Assembly (NCBI GenBank): GCA_002742845.1
Contig: DLUH01000001.1
Span: forward strand, 561,291-625,290
Length of the DNA stretch: 64,000 bases
Origin: Sulfurovum sp. UBA12169
GTDB lineage: Bacteria; Campylobacterota; Campylobacteria; Campylobacterales; Sulfurovaceae
Direction of reading: 5' to 3'
The notes beneath the pieces were generated by a model, which worked only from the letters and a program-made list of their open reading frames with translations, searched no databases and was not told the DNA's origin. A program made the position numbers and the translations under genes. How positions within the stretch are numbered: position 1 is the stretch's first letter; every line of letters starts with the position of its first letter. Below are positions 15,670-25,598 of the stretch, in pieces.

Positions 15670-16413
15670 TTATTCGGCTCTCCTATTTTTTAAGTCTTTT
15701 AATAATGCTTCAATTTGATAAGCTACTTCTCTTTCTTTTGATACTATAACATAATCCGCCTCAACGATTACTTCAAGTCCTTCGCAAAGCGCCAAACCTG
15801 CTGCAAAATCGTAAATACGAAAAGCCCCCACATACAGCACATACTGTACATTTCGTGCATACGCTAAAGACAAAGCCACTGCTCCGGGCGCTCTAAATTT
15901 CAACTTTGCATCATTTAACGCTTTCACTACATCAAAATGGGCATAGGCTTTTTCAAAAAGTCCTATTTTGGAATATAAAGAAACGGAGGGCGCTTGAAAC
16001 TCCGAACAAAAAAGTTTACCCTGCAGCACTTCATTTTGATCCGACTTAAGAAAGATATCGCCATTGGCAAGATTGCAAACAACTGCTGCATCAAGGATGC
16101 CATCGGCATTGATTTTGGCAACCGATGTGCCGTAAAAAGGAAACAAAGCAAGAGCATTGTCGCTGCCGTCAATGGGATCTAAGATAATGGTTTCTTCGCC
16201 TTCGCCTATGATCCCGGACTCTTCGGACTCAATTTGCCCAAAAGAGGACAAATATTTGACAAATACAGCTTCTGCCATCAAGTCAAATCCCGAACTTATA
16301 TCGCCGCCTGCGCCCTTTTGTGTCTTTTCAAACCACGAAGATTCAAATCCTCTTTCAAGTTTTAATGCGATCTCTTCATTGGCTTTGATACAAGCTTGTA
16401 AAAATGGGGTCAT
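15670..16413 (-). CDS. Inositol monophosphatase family phosphatase
   Basis: A 247-residue Mg2+-dependent phosphatase of the IMPase/FBPase/CysQ superfamily. Metal motifs are E-E-S in IESEESG at about 62-66 and DPIDGSDN near 80, with a second acidic site (YDFAAG) near the C-terminus where the canonical motif is WD.AAG. The substrate, whether inositol phosphate, PAP or a sugar bisphosphate, cannot be told. It is 2 nt after gltD and directly abuts accD, so it is in the same operon. Confidence 0.8.
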   Translation of the reverse strand: MTPFLQACIKANEEIALKLERGFESSWFEKTQKGAGGDISSGFDLMAEAVFVKYLSSFGQIESEESGIIGEGEETIILDPIDGSDNALALFPFYGTSVAKINADGILDAAVVCNLANGDIFLKSDQNEVLQGKLFCSEFQAPSVSLYSKIGLFEKAYAHFDVVKALNDAKLKFRAPGAVALSLAYARNVQYVLYVGAFRIYDFAAGLALCEGLEVIVEADYVIVSKEREVAYQIEALLKDLKNRRAE

Positions 16414-16415
16414 TT

Positions 16416-17798
16416 TTAGGCAAGCAACTTTTTTACGATTGCTTTGGCTGCATCTCGTCCATCGCGTACGGCCGTAACCACCAGGTCTGCGCCACGGTGG
16501 CAGTCTCCTCCCGCATAGATGCCTGCCTTGGTGGTTTGATAATTTTTATCCACCGCTATACCGCCCCACTTGTCCGTTTCTATGCCGTTGCTTGCAAAGA
16601 AAGGATACTTGACCGCATCAAAACCAAGCGCAAAGATGACGACATCTGCATCTACCCTATATTCGCTTTTTGCTATCTCTTCAACGCTTTGTCTGCCTGA
16701 TGCATCAGGTTCACCCAGTTTTGTTTTGATCATTTCAATAGCAACAATTTCACCGTTTTCGTTAACAATTAATGTTTTGGGGGAGACATAGAACTCGAAT
16801 TCAACGCCTTCTTCTTTGGCATTGATATACTCTTTTTTGCTTCCGGGCATATTGTGCGCATCACGTCTATAAAGACATTTGACAGATTTTGCATTTTCAC
16901 GCAATGAAGTACGCACGCAGTCCATGGCAGTATCTCCGCCCCCTATCACTACAACATTTTTATCTTTCACCTCAATCTTTTTTTCTCTTGGTTCATTAAA
17001 AATCTTTTTTTGGATATCTACCAAAAACTCCATCGCCAAATAGGCATTTTTCGCATCTTCGCCGGTCAAACCGGGTTTTTTTCCTTTTGTCGCGCCTACA
17101 CCGATGAAAACGGCATCAAAATTTTCTGTAAGCTCTTCAAAGCTTTTGTCTTTACCTATCTCTACATTTTGATGAAATACTGCTCCCGCCTCTTTAAGGA
17201 GTTTCACCCTGCGATTGACCACATTCTTATCAAGTTTGAATCCGGGAATTCCATACGTCAGCAATCCGCCTGGCCTTGCCTGTTTATCAAAAATCTCTAC
17301 ATCCACCCCCTCTCTTAACAAAAAGGTAGCAGCAGAGAGTCCTGCGGGTCCTGCACCGACGATAGCGACTTTTTTGCCTATTTTCTCATTGGCAAAAGCC
17401 GGTCTGAATCCTTTTTTAAAACCTTCTTCGCTGATAAATGTTTCTATGGAACCTATTGTAATTGCGCCGTGGCCGTCATTAAGTGTACATGCGCCTTCAC
17501 AAAGCCTGTCATGCGGACAGATACGCCCCATCACTTCAGGAAAAGGGGAACTTTCATTCGAAAGCCTAAAAGCAAATTCCAAATCATTACCGGCAGTAGC
17601 TTTAAGCCACTGGGGGATAAAATTGTGAAGAGGGCATCCGTTATGGCAATACGGATCACCACACTGAATACATCTATCAGCCTGCTCAGAACTTTTTTCG
17701 GGTTTAAAAATTTCATAAATCTCGTCAAAATCTTTTGTTCTTTCAACAACGTCCCTTTTTTTGGCATCTATTCTTTCCAAATCATAAAATCGTAACAT
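16416..17798 (-). CDS. gltD: Glutamate synthase (NADPH) small subunit
   Basis: A 460-residue GltD that passes electrons from NADPH through FAD and two 4Fe-4S clusters to GltB. N-terminal cluster cysteines occur in RCIQCGDPYCHNGCP (about 42-55) and again in CPHDRLCEGAC near 95-105. FAD-binding VAIVGAGPAGLSAA follows at about 146, then the NAD(P) fold with VVIGGGDTAMDC. It starts 1 nt after the gltB stop, the usual order for equal expression. All cluster cysteines expected are present. Confidence 0.95.
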   Translation of the reverse strand: MLRFYDLERIDAKKRDVVERTKDFDEIYEIFKPEKSSEQADRCIQCGDPYCHNGCPLHNFIPQWLKATAGNDLEFAFRLSNESSPFPEVMGRICPHDRLCEGACTLNDGHGAITIGSIETFISEEGFKKGFRPAFANEKIGKKVAIVGAGPAGLSAATFLLREGVDVEIFDKQARPGGLLTYGIPGFKLDKNVVNRRVKLLKEAGAVFHQNVEIGKDKSFEELTENFDAVFIGVGATKGKKPGLTGEDAKNAYLAMEFLVDIQKKIFNEPREKKIEVKDKNVVVIGGGDTAMDCVRTSLRENAKSVKCLYRRDAHNMPGSKKEYINAKEEGVEFEFYVSPKTLIVNENGEIVAIEMIKTKLGEPDASGRQSVEEIAKSEYRVDADVVIFALGFDAVKYPFFASNGIETDKWGGIAVDKNYQTTKAGIYAGGDCHRGADLVVTAVRDGRDAAKAIVKKLLA

Positions 17799-17799
17799 C

Positions 17800-20700
17800 T
17801 TATTCTCCTTCCTCTATCTTTAAAGGGCCTTTCATGTCTTTTGGTCTTACTAGCCAAAAATTTCGTATCTCTACTCTAAAGTTGTCCAATATCTTTTTTG
17901 CTTTCTGGCTTTTTGTCTCTTTATAATAATCCTTGAGCAGTTTTTTAAGATAATACCTTTCAATATCCGTATCCTCTGTGTCTATACGTCTTGGCTCGAC
18001 AAGTTCTTGATTGATATTCTCTGCAAATTCATGCTCGACATCATAAACAAACGCTACGCCGCCTGTCATACCTGCACCGAAATTTACTCCCGTTTTGCCC
18101 AAAATAACCACAGCGCCGCCTGTCATATATTCACAAGGATGATCCCCTGTTCCCTCTACGATAGCAATCGCTCCGGAGTTACGGACACCAAAGCGCTCAC
18201 CCACTTGACCGCTGATATAAAGTTTGCCGCCGGTTGCGCCATACAAACAGGTATTTCCGCCCAAAGCAAAATCTGAATTTTTCTTCTGTGCGGTGATAAT
18301 GATACGCCCTCCGCTCATTCCTTTGCCGATATAGTCATTTCCCGCACCGCTGATATGGATGCTGACACCGTGAATGAGAAAAGCGCCCAATGATTGGCCT
18401 GCTATGCCTGTAAGTCTAAGATCGATGGTGCCGTCAGGAAACCCTTTGTCCCCATAATACTTTGCAATTTCTCCGGAAATTCGTGTACCAAAACTTCTAT
18501 TGAGATTGGTAATCTCTTTTTCCAGTACGATAGAAGTATCCGGATTTTTAATCGTCGGCATCAATTCGGCCAAAATCTCTTTTTCATATTCATTGCTGTC
18601 ATAAGGTTCATTGGACTCAACCTGGTGTGTATTTACACCGTCAAGTTTGTAAAGTAAATTTTCAAAAGAGAATTTTTTGGCAAATTCATCATCAATGACC
18701 TGCAGCAACTCATTTCTTCCGACAATTTCTTCAATTGAACTATAGCCCAATTTTGCAAGAATTTCTCTTACGTCTTCTGCAAGCAATGTAAAATAGTTGA
18801 TAACCCGTTCCACAGAACCCTTATAAAACGTTCTTAGTTTTTCATCTTGCGTTGCAATGCCCACTGAACATTTATTGAGATGGCAGATACGAAGAAGCTT
18901 GCATCCGACAACCGTTAGAATACCTGTACCAAAAGCATAACTTTCAGCACCAAAAATAGCTGCCTTAACAACATCCAGTCCCGTTTTGAGACCGCCGTCT
19001 GTCTCCAGCAAAACCTGCCCTCTGAGATTGTTGGCTTTAAGCGCATTGTGCGCTTCTATGAGCCCTAGCTCCCAAGGATTTCCTGCAAACTTGATAGATC
19101 CGATAGGCGCCGCGCCCGTACCGCCGTCTGCACCGGAGATAATAATCTTGTCTGCATAGGCTTTTGCGACTCCCGCAGCGATCGTTCCTACGCCGGCGGT
19201 TGATACAAGCTTCACGGCAATTTTTGCCTCAGGATTGACCTGCTTAAGATCGAAAATAAGTTGTGCCAAATCTTCGATAGAGTAGATATCATGGTGCGGA
19301 GGAGGAGAGATCAGTGTTACTCCCGGCACCGTATGTCTAAGTCTAGCAATCAGGGGACTCACCTTGTGACCGGGAAGCTGACCTCCTTCTCCCGGTTTTG
19401 CTCCCTGGGCTACTTTGATCTGAAGCTCTTTAGCCGAACGCAAATACTCAGGAGTGACCCCGAAGCGCCCTGAGGCAACCTGCTTGATTGCAGAGTTTTT
19501 AATGGTGCCAAAACGCGCGGCATCTTCCCCTCCTTCGCCTGAGTTGCTTTGTCCGCCGATAATATTCATCGCTTCAGCCAAACATTCATGTGCCTCAGGA
19601 GAGATAGACCCCAAACTCATCGCTGCAGTAGAAAAACGCTTAAAGATTTCACTCAGCGGTTCGACTGCATCTATAGCGATAGGCTTTCTGTCGCTTTTGA
19701 GTTCAAAAAAGTCGCGGATGAATTTTTTACCTCTTTTGTCTATAAGTGATTTAAGATGTTCAAAATCCTCTTTTTTTCCTGTCTCAGAAAGTGTATGGAT
19801 CGCATGCACTGTTGCAGGCGCATAGTCATGGTACTCTCCTCCGTCAAGATATTTATAGTATCCTCCGATATTAAGAGGAAAGATGCGATGCGTAGTCTCT
19901 ACATCATAAGCCTGCTTGTGTGCTCTGGCGATACGCTCTTCGATATCCTCATACCCTAGCCCCGAAAGCAAACATGTTGCACCGGAAAAACACTCAGAGA
20001 CGATCTCCTCGCTCAATCCTATCACATCAAAAAGTTTCGAGTTTCTATAGCTTGAAATCGTCGCAATACCCATTTTGGACATAACCTTAAGCAGACCGGC
20101 ATTGATAGATTTGCGTACTTTTTTGAGTATCGGCGCAAGATCGACATTTTCATCTTTTCTTCTCTCTATCATAGCTACTGTTTGGTACAGCATGTACGGA
20201 TAGATTGCCGCGACACCAAAAGCAAGCATTGATGCAGCCATATGAGAATCATAAGCCTCTCCTGTAACCGCAACCATGCTCGTAAGATGACGGACTCCCG
20301 CCTCAAGAAAGACCTGGTTAAGACGTCCCACAACCATAAGCATTGGCATTACTTTGGTTTGTGCACTTAATGCCCTATCATCCAGAATAACGGTACGAAC
20401 ACCTTCATTCTTCACATCAGAGACAATCTGTTCTGCCAACGAAGCCAAAGAGGACTTTAAATCACTCTCAAATGCAGTGGAATACACCTTCGCTTTATAA
20501 ATTTTGTCATATTTTGGATTTTTTTCATCGCCAAATTCCTGAAGAAGATTTAGCTTCTCAAGAGATAAAATCGGGGAAATAGATTTAAGTCTTTTGGCAT
20601 GCGCAGCATCGTCAGCCAGTATGTTTCTTACTTCGCCAAAACCGGTATTGAGACTCATCACCAATTTTTCACGGATAGGATCTATCGGCGGATTGGTTAC

Positions 20701-22221
20701 CTGTGCAAATTTCTGTTTAAAAAAGTCGGAAAAATTTCTTTGTTTATCAGAAAAAGCCGCCAACGGTGTATCGTCACCCATAGCAGCAGTAGCCTCTTTT
20801 CCTTCTTTTACCATAGATTCAAAGACTTGCTCAATCACTTCAAGCGTAATATTAAAGAAGCGCTGCTTTGCCTCCATAGTAGTTTTCTCGGGAATATCTA
20901 CCGTAGAAAAGGGATCACTCATCTGCTCTTGCAGATAAATCATATTTTCATTAAGCCACTTGTCATAAGGATCTATATTTTTGAGATATTCGTTGATATC
21001 CTCATTTTTAAGTACTTTTCCGTATTTTAAATCCACACCCATCATTTCGCCCGATTGGAGTCTTCCTCTTTCGAGTATCTCCTCCTCGGGAGTTTGAAGT
21101 ACGCCATACTCAGACGCAATCAAGAGTCTATTATCAGTAGTGATAATGTATTTGGATGGCCTAAGTCCATTTCGATCAAGCACGCAGCCAATATAGCGGC
21201 CGTCTGTCATACTTACTGCCGCAGGACCGTCCCATGGCTCAAAACAGGTACTTGCATATTCATAAAAAGCTCTTAATTTTGCATCCATATGCGGAGAGTT
21301 TTGCCATGGTGCAGGCAAAAGTGACCGTGCCGCTTTAAAGAAATCCATGCCATTGATACGCAAAAATTCAAAGAAGTTATCCAAGCTTGCAGAATCGCTC
21401 ATCTGTAACTGTATGATAGGCAAAAGTCTTTTAAGTTCATCGGGGGAAAATACGTTACTTTCAAGTGCACTGCTTTTTGCGGCCACGTTAAATCTGTTGG
21501 CGGTCACAGAGTTGATCTCGCCATTGTGTGCAATCATTCTAAAGGGTTGCGCCAGTCTCCATTCGGGAAGCGTATTGGTAGAAAATCGCTGATGAAAAAG
21601 ACAAAATGAAATTTTAAATGCTTTATCATTCAAATCTTTATAGAAATGCTTGATATGGGTAGGCATCACAAGGCCCTTATATGAAATAACCGAAGTTGAA
21701 AAAGAAGGAATATAAAAATCTCTATCGTCTGACAGCCTCGCTTCTATCTCTTTACGGGAGAGATAGACGAGTGCATCAAATCTTCTTGCCCCCATTAAAG
21801 AATACGGGGAAACAAAAACCTGTTTAATATTAGGAAGTTTGGCAAGTGCCTGCTCGCCTAAGGCTTCCGTATCTATCGGTACGGTACGGCTATAAATTAC
21901 TTTAAGATCATTGTTCTTGCATATTTCTTTGATGATGTCAAAATCTTTTTCATTTTTTGAAAAAATCATCCCTACAGCGTACATATCAGGAAGAGTGATC
22001 CCCTCTTTTTTTGCTTCTTTGGCAAAAAACTCTTTTGGAATCGAAAGCAAAAGCCCGGAACCGTCCCCCGTTTTTCCGTCCGCGGCCACGGCCCCTCTGT
22101 GCATCATGCGAGACAATGCGGTTACGCCGTCTTCTACGTTTTTATGTGTAGGAATATTATCTATGGAAGCGAGCAATCCAAATCCGCAATTATCCTTAAA
22201 TGAGGTAAATAAGTCTCTCAT
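17800..22221 (-). CDS. gltB: Glutamate synthase large subunit
   Basis: A 1,473-residue GltB. It hydrolyses glutamine and channels ammonia to 2-oxoglutarate. An 11-residue propeptide (MRDLFTSFKDN) precedes Cys12, the catalytic nucleophile of the class II amidotransferase domain (CGFGLL). The FMN synthase domain follows, with the loop GEGGQLPGHKV, the 3Fe-4S ligands CKLLRICHLNKC (C-x5-C-x4-C), and the C-terminal GXGXG beta-helix domain with repeated G-rich turns. AAAGG precedes the ATG. A TATAAT at 22281-22286 on this strand is the likely promoter of the gltB-gltD-phosphatase-accD-thiE run. Confidence 0.95.
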   Translation of the reverse strand: MRDLFTSFKDNCGFGLLASIDNIPTHKNVEDGVTALSRMMHRGAVAADGKTGDGSGLLLSIPKEFFAKEAKKEGITLPDMYAVGMIFSKNEKDFDIIKEICKNNDLKVIYSRTVPIDTEALGEQALAKLPNIKQVFVSPYSLMGARRFDALVYLSRKEIEARLSDDRDFYIPSFSTSVISYKGLVMPTHIKHFYKDLNDKAFKISFCLFHQRFSTNTLPEWRLAQPFRMIAHNGEINSVTANRFNVAAKSSALESNVFSPDELKRLLPIIQLQMSDSASLDNFFEFLRINGMDFFKAARSLLPAPWQNSPHMDAKLRAFYEYASTCFEPWDGPAAVSMTDGRYIGCVLDRNGLRPSKYIITTDNRLLIASEYGVLQTPEEEILERGRLQSGEMMGVDLKYGKVLKNEDINEYLKNIDPYDKWLNENMIYLQEQMSDPFSTVDIPEKTTMEAKQRFFNITLEVIEQVFESMVKEGKEATAAMGDDTPLAAFSDKQRNFSDFFKQKFAQVTNPPIDPIREKLVMSLNTGFGEVRNILADDAAHAKRLKSISPILSLEKLNLLQEFGDEKNPKYDKIYKAKVYSTAFESDLKSSLASLAEQIVSDVKNEGVRTVILDDRALSAQTKVMPMLMVVGRLNQVFLEAGVRHLTSMVAVTGEAYDSHMAASMLAFGVAAIYPYMLYQTVAMIERRKDENVDLAPILKKVRKSINAGLLKVMSKMGIATISSYRNSKLFDVIGLSEEIVSECFSGATCLLSGLGYEDIEERIARAHKQAYDVETTHRIFPLNIGGYYKYLDGGEYHDYAPATVHAIHTLSETGKKEDFEHLKSLIDKRGKKFIRDFFELKSDRKPIAIDAVEPLSEIFKRFSTAAMSLGSISPEAHECLAEAMNIIGGQSNSGEGGEDAARFGTIKNSAIKQVASGRFGVTPEYLRSAKELQIKVAQGAKPGEGGQLPGHKVSPLIARLRHTVPGVTLISPPPHHDIYSIEDLAQLIFDLKQVNPEAKIAVKLVSTAGVGTIAAGVAKAYADKIIISGADGGTGAAPIGSIKFAGNPWELGLIEAHNALKANNLRGQVLLETDGGLKTGLDVVKAAIFGAESYAFGTGILTVVGCKLLRICHLNKCSVGIATQDEKLRTFYKGSVERVINYFTLLAEDVREILAKLGYSSIEEIVGRNELLQVIDDEFAKKFSFENLLYKLDGVNTHQVESNEPYDSNEYEKEILAELMPTIKNPDTSIVLEKEITNLNRSFGTRISGEIAKYYGDKGFPDGTIDLRLTGIAGQSLGAFLIHGVSIHISGAGNDYIGKGMSGGRIIITAQKKNSDFALGGNTCLYGATGGKLYISGQVGERFGVRNSGAIAIVEGTGDHPCEYMTGGAVVILGKTGVNFGAGMTGGVAFVYDVEHEFAENINQELVEPRRIDTEDTDIERYYLKKLLKDYYKETKSQKAKKILDNFRVEIRNFWLVRPKDMKGPLKIEEGE

Positions 22222-22280
22222 AAGCCAACCTTTAGTTTAGTTTTGCTAGGGTTTTGAAAAATGCCCTATAAGTGGGGTCG

Positions 22281-22286
22281 ATTATA
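22281..22286 (-). promoter_or_regulatory. Candidate -10 box for gltB
   Basis: TATAAT on the minus strand, 60 bp before the gltB start; no clear -35. An A/T-rich stretch lies upstream, as is usual for sigma70 promoters in this phylum. Confidence 0.5.
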
Positions 22287-22372
22287 CTAAACTAACAATT
22301 AAAGTTTAATTATAAAATAAAAATTTGGATTTTATTTTGGATTTTTCCAATGTTCTTTAATTTTATTTTGAC

Positions 22373-22378
22373 TATAAT
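22373..22378 (+). promoter_or_regulatory. Candidate -10 box for recO, with leader hairpin
   Basis: TATAAT in TTGACTATAATG, about 88 bp ahead of the recO start. The leader then carries a short imperfect hairpin, AGCTCATC...GATGGGCT (22397-22417). No known riboswitch is recognised in it. Confidence 0.45.
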
Positions 22379-22465
22379 GTATTTAAAAAAACAAATAGCT
22401 CATCTATCCGATGGGCTGGCGGTAATGGTGTTTAAATTCTCCATAAATGGAAAAAAGGAAGCGCG

Positions 22466-23083
22466 ATAAAAGGATTTGTACTCAGTCTTCGAAAAGTTAA
22501 AAATGAAGATTCTGTTGCCATCATACTTAGCGACAAAGAGATAAAAACGTATTATCGTTTTTTTGGTGCAAGACACTCTATTTTACAGTTGGGCAATTTG
22601 GTTGACTTTGAAACAGAAGGAGAAGGAAGTTATTTTCTTCCGCGTTTAAGAAATCTTTCACAAATCAATTTTCCTTGGCTCTTTGACAAAAATAAACTTT
22701 TGCTTTGGCACAACTTCATCAAATGTTTTGAACCTCATCTTAAAGAGACCGAAGAGATAGAGACGTTTTATTACGAGCTGCTTCTTAATGCGGCCAAAAA
22801 ATGGCATAAGCAAAATCCAAAACGTATTGTATGCGAAAGTTATTTGGCACTATTGGCCCACGAAGGAAGGCTGCATGATGAAGAGATTTGTTACATCTGC
22901 GAACACCCCATAAAGGAACACATAGCGCTTATGCGTGCTTTTATTCCGGCACATCCCGAATGTCTTTATAGCGCTTCTCTACCCAAAGAAAAAATACGTA
23001 CTTTTTTAAAAACAAAAAAAACTATACATTTGGAAGATGATGAAGTGGCGTATCTTTATGATATCGTCATGAAAGGATTTTAA
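22466..23083 (+). CDS. recO: Recombination mediator RecO, apparent AUA start
   Basis: A 205-residue RecO-type protein of the short Campylobacterota form, which helps load RecA on SSB-coated DNA. The conserved beginning (I/M)KGFVLSLRKVKNED, an OB-fold strand, follows codon ATA at 22466, with AAAAAAGGA 6 nt upstream. No ATG, GTG or TTG occurs in frame between the upstream stop (22433) and this position; the first in-frame TTG is far inside the conserved OB fold (near 22589) and would remove about 41 residues. The C-terminal zinc-like pair CYICEHP is present. Either AUA is used as start or a base differs from ATG through error or mutation. Confidence 0.8.
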   Translation: MKGFVLSLRKVKNEDSVAIILSDKEIKTYYRFFGARHSILQLGNLVDFETEGEGSYFLPRLRNLSQINFPWLFDKNKLLLWHNFIKCFEPHLKETEEIETFYYELLLNAAKKWHKQNPKRIVCESYLALLAHEGRLHDEEICYICEHPIKEHIALMRAFIPAHPECLYSASLPKEKIRTFLKTKKTIHLEDDEVAYLYDIVMKGF

Positions 23084-23129
23084 TCTATTGATTTTAGGGC
23101 AAAACTATCATTTTTTGCTAAAAAAATGT

Positions 23130-23408
23130 TTACCGTTTTGTTTTGTGTGCAAGATAAAATTTTTCTATCTTTGTTCGTGCCCATGGTGTTTTACGAAAAA
23201 ACTTCAAACAGGAGCTGATGTTTGGATTGTTTTTGAAACAGTTAACATTCAGTTTTTCAGCCAAACCGTCCCATCCGTATGCACTTTGCAATTCAACGAT
23301 GATCTTTTCTAGCGTAATGCCGTGAAGCGGATTGTTTGGCTGTTCTTTTATCACAATTTTCTCTTTTTTCTGTTTTGATTCAAAGCAATCTTTTGCAATA
23401 AAAATCAC
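23130..23408 (-). CDS. VF530 family DNA-binding protein
   Basis: A protein of up to 92 residues containing the VF530 (DUF2132) domain: NNPLHGITLEKI, then YGWDGLAEKLNVNCF and SCLKFFRKTPWAR. A Vibrio member has a solved fold and binds DNA; the cellular role is unknown. The start is uncertain: GTG at 23408 has no ribosome site, while a GTG at 23354 (VIKEQPNN) has a weak AAGAGA and would fit the usual family start better. It converges with recO and lies 16 bp after the PhnA-type gene. Confidence 0.8.
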   Translation of the reverse strand: MIFIAKDCFESKQKKEKIVIKEQPNNPLHGITLEKIIVELQSAYGWDGLAEKLNVNCFKNNPNISSCLKFFRKTPWARTKIEKFYLAHKTKR

Positions 23409-23424
23409 TTTGAATTGTAGGCGT

Positions 23425-23964
23425 TTATGCTTTTTTTAGAAACTTGGAAAGCAAAAAGATTTTTGTACCGTTGACGCGACCCTCTATCATCGTATTGTCA
23501 TCGCAAAGATGAATATTTTTGACCGTTGTACCCTGTTTTGCCGTAAAACCCGCACCCTTTACAGGCAAATCTTTAATGATGGTTACCGTGTCGCCCTCCG
23601 CCAATATCGTTCCATTGCTGTCTTGCGTGGGTTCGCTGCTAGATACTTCATTCATGCCGGCCTGCGCCCATTCTTGCACCTCAGGCTCGAGATAAAGCAT
23701 ATCAAGCTGATCTTGTGCGCCCAGTTTTGCAAGCAGCCTATATGCCATCACCTGCACGGCAGGCTCCGCACTCCACATGCTGTCTGACAAACAATGCCAA
23801 TGATTCGCATCCTGTGTCGGATCCTCGATAGAAGCGCTGCATGTACTGCAAATTACAATAGCTTCATCTTTGGGCGCCACTTCATAGGCCATCAAATTTT
23901 CCTGCGAACCGCAAAGTTCACACTTGCCACCGCTTCTTTGCATTAATGCTTTATCTATATTCAT
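23425..23964 (-). CDS. PhnA/YjdM family zinc-ribbon protein
   Basis: A 179-residue protein with an N-terminal zinc ribbon (CELCG at about 15-19 and CSTC near 39) and the C-terminal PhnA domain, an SH3-like barrel carrying DSNGTILAEGDTV, DLPVKGAGF, and GRVNGTKIFLLSKFLKK. Despite the name it is not needed for phosphonate use; the role is unknown. AAAGGAT precedes the ATG. The middle section, about 60-105, is the extra helical part found in longer members. Confidence 0.85.
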   Translation of the reverse strand: MNIDKALMQRSGGKCELCGSQENLMAYEVAPKDEAIVICSTCSASIEDPTQDANHWHCLSDSMWSAEPAVQVMAYRLLAKLGAQDQLDMLYLEPEVQEWAQAGMNEVSSSEPTQDSNGTILAEGDTVTIIKDLPVKGAGFTAKQGTTVKNIHLCDDNTMIEGRVNGTKIFLLSKFLKKA

Positions 23965-24030
23965 AAATTATCCTTTAGTCGTCTTGAAGCGTATTTTACT
24001 CTTTTTCTTATAAATTATAGAAAAAGCTCT

Positions 24031-24534
24031 CTATTTGACCGCCATCATACGGGCAAGCAATCCTGCGGTAGTGGTGTATCCCACTTCGGTAAATTGCAAT
24101 TTGCCTTTACTGTCATAGATAAAAGTAGTAGGAAAGACTTCCACATTGAATGCTGCTTTCCATTTTCCTTCGTTGTCATTGATCACTTTAAAGTTTAAAT
24201 CTTTTTCGTTCATGTATTGTTTGATCTGTTCGTCACTTCCCGAATTGACTGCAATGCTTAGCACCCGGTATTTTTTTGAAACGGCTTGGATATTGGAGGC
24301 TTCAAGTTTGCATGTCGGACACCATGTACCCCAAAAATGCACAATCAGGGGTTTTTTTAGCACATCATCTTGATTCAATATACTTCCATCAATCAGTCTG
24401 CTTTGCATATTGGGCAATCTGTCGCTTGGAAGTGATGGTTTACGCAAAAAACTGATCACATTGCCCGCTACAAAAACGACCGACATTACTATGATTGCTT
24501 CTTTGAGTATTTTTTTGATGTTCCAAGATCCCAT
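24031..24534 (-). CDS. TlpA/DsbE-like membrane-anchored thioredoxin
   Basis: A 167-residue periplasmic thiol oxidoreductase. Residues about 12-30 form an uncleaved anchor; the thioredoxin fold has the redox motif W-C-P-T-C-K near 72 and the cis-Pro loop VFPTTFIYD. It resembles ResA/CcmG/ScsD types that reduce or oxidise exported thiols, for example for cytochrome c maturation. No ccm/ccs gene is adjacent, so the partner is unknown. AAGGAT precedes the ATG. Confidence 0.85.
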   Translation of the reverse strand: MGSWNIKKILKEAIIVMSVVFVAGNVISFLRKPSLPSDRLPNMQSRLIDGSILNQDDVLKKPLIVHFWGTWCPTCKLEASNIQAVSKKYRVLSIAVNSGSDEQIKQYMNEKDLNFKVINDNEGKWKAAFNVEVFPTTFIYDSKGKLQFTEVGYTTTAGLLARMMAVK

Positions 24535-24623
24535 GATTTTATCCTTCTAGACTCTTCAATAATATTGTATTTTTTATCAATCTGCCCCAAGATGATACAA
24601 AAATAATTCCGGATTCAATTTAT

Positions 24624-25598
24624 TTAGGCAGGAAGCGGCACTTGTTTTAAAATGATATCTATGATATCGTCATTGCTATTGTCATCAAAACTGCTATTGC
24701 CGCTTTTGATAAGCCGATGGCGAAAAACATCATGAATGACCGCTTGTACATCCTCTACCGTCGTGTAATCCCGTCCCCTCATCCAGGCAATAACGCGGGT
24801 ACACTGATCTAGCGCCAAAGAAGCCCTGGGGCTTACACCCACATCTATCATGATATCAAGCTGTTTGCTGTATCTCAGCGGATACCGTGTGGCAAATACC
24901 AACTCAACAATATAGCGTTCAATATCATCACTCATTTTCACCTTTTCTATCTCATCGCGCGCAGCAAATATCATCTCTTGCGGGATTTTCTCTTTGTTTG
25001 CTTCTAGCAATTTATTTGCATTTTTTCTTTCGTGTGCTTGCTGTATGATTTTAAACTCTGATTCCATATCGACATACGAGATATTCACATGCATCAAAAA
25101 ACGATCTTTTTGTGCTTCCGGAAGTCTGTATGTTCCTTCTTCTTCAAGAGGATTCTGCGTTGCCATCACAATAAAAAGCTTAGGAAGTTTGTAGGTTTTT
25201 CCTGCAACCGTCACCTGTCTTTCTTCCATGGCTTCGAGCATTGCTGATTGCACTTTGGCGGGAGCACGGTTTATCTCATCGGCCAAAATAATATTGCCAA
25301 AAATTGGACCCGGCTCAAAACGAAACTTATGCGCCCCGTTCTCTTCATACATATTTTCAACCCCAATAATATCCGAAGGAACCAAATCCGGTGTAAATTG
25401 AATCCTGGAAAATTTTGAATCTATAATTTCTGCCATGGTGCGCACTGTTTTTGTTTTAGCAAGTCCGGGCAAGCCCTCTACTAAAATATTGCCATCTGCG
25501 AGTAATCCTATAATAAATCTCTCGACTATACGCTCTTGACCAATGATCGCTTCGTTCATCTTTTGTTGTAAAATTTCAATAGACTGTCGGGCTGTCAT
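24624..25598 (-). CDS. MoxR-family AAA+ ATPase
   Basis: A 324-residue MoxR-type chaperone ATPase. Walker A is GLPGLAKTKTV near 40, Walker B ILADEINRA near 103, with the MoxR signatures MEERQVTV, ATQNPLEEEGTYRLPEAQKDRF and the sensor 2 region SPRAS. MoxR proteins normally act with VWA-domain partners to insert cofactors or mature enzymes; no DUF58 or VWA gene is adjacent here, so its client is not evident. The ribosome site is weak (GAGAG). Confidence 0.9.
   Translation of the reverse strand: MTARQSIEILQQKMNEAIIGQERIVERFIIGLLADGNILVEGLPGLAKTKTVRTMAEIIDSKFSRIQFTPDLVPSDIIGVENMYEENGAHKFRFEPGPIFGNIILADEINRAPAKVQSAMLEAMEERQVTVAGKTYKLPKLFIVMATQNPLEEEGTYRLPEAQKDRFLMHVNISYVDMESEFKIIQQAHERKNANKLLEANKEKIPQEMIFAARDEIEKVKMSDDIERYIVELVFATRYPLRYSKQLDIMIDVGVSPRASLALDQCTRVIAWMRGRDYTTVEDVQAVIHDVFRHRLIKSGNSSFDDNSNDDIIDIILKQVPLPA

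Noticed and set aside
22222-22465. Riboswitch before gltB or recO
   Set aside because: Only short hairpins are visible; no known aptamer core could be matched.
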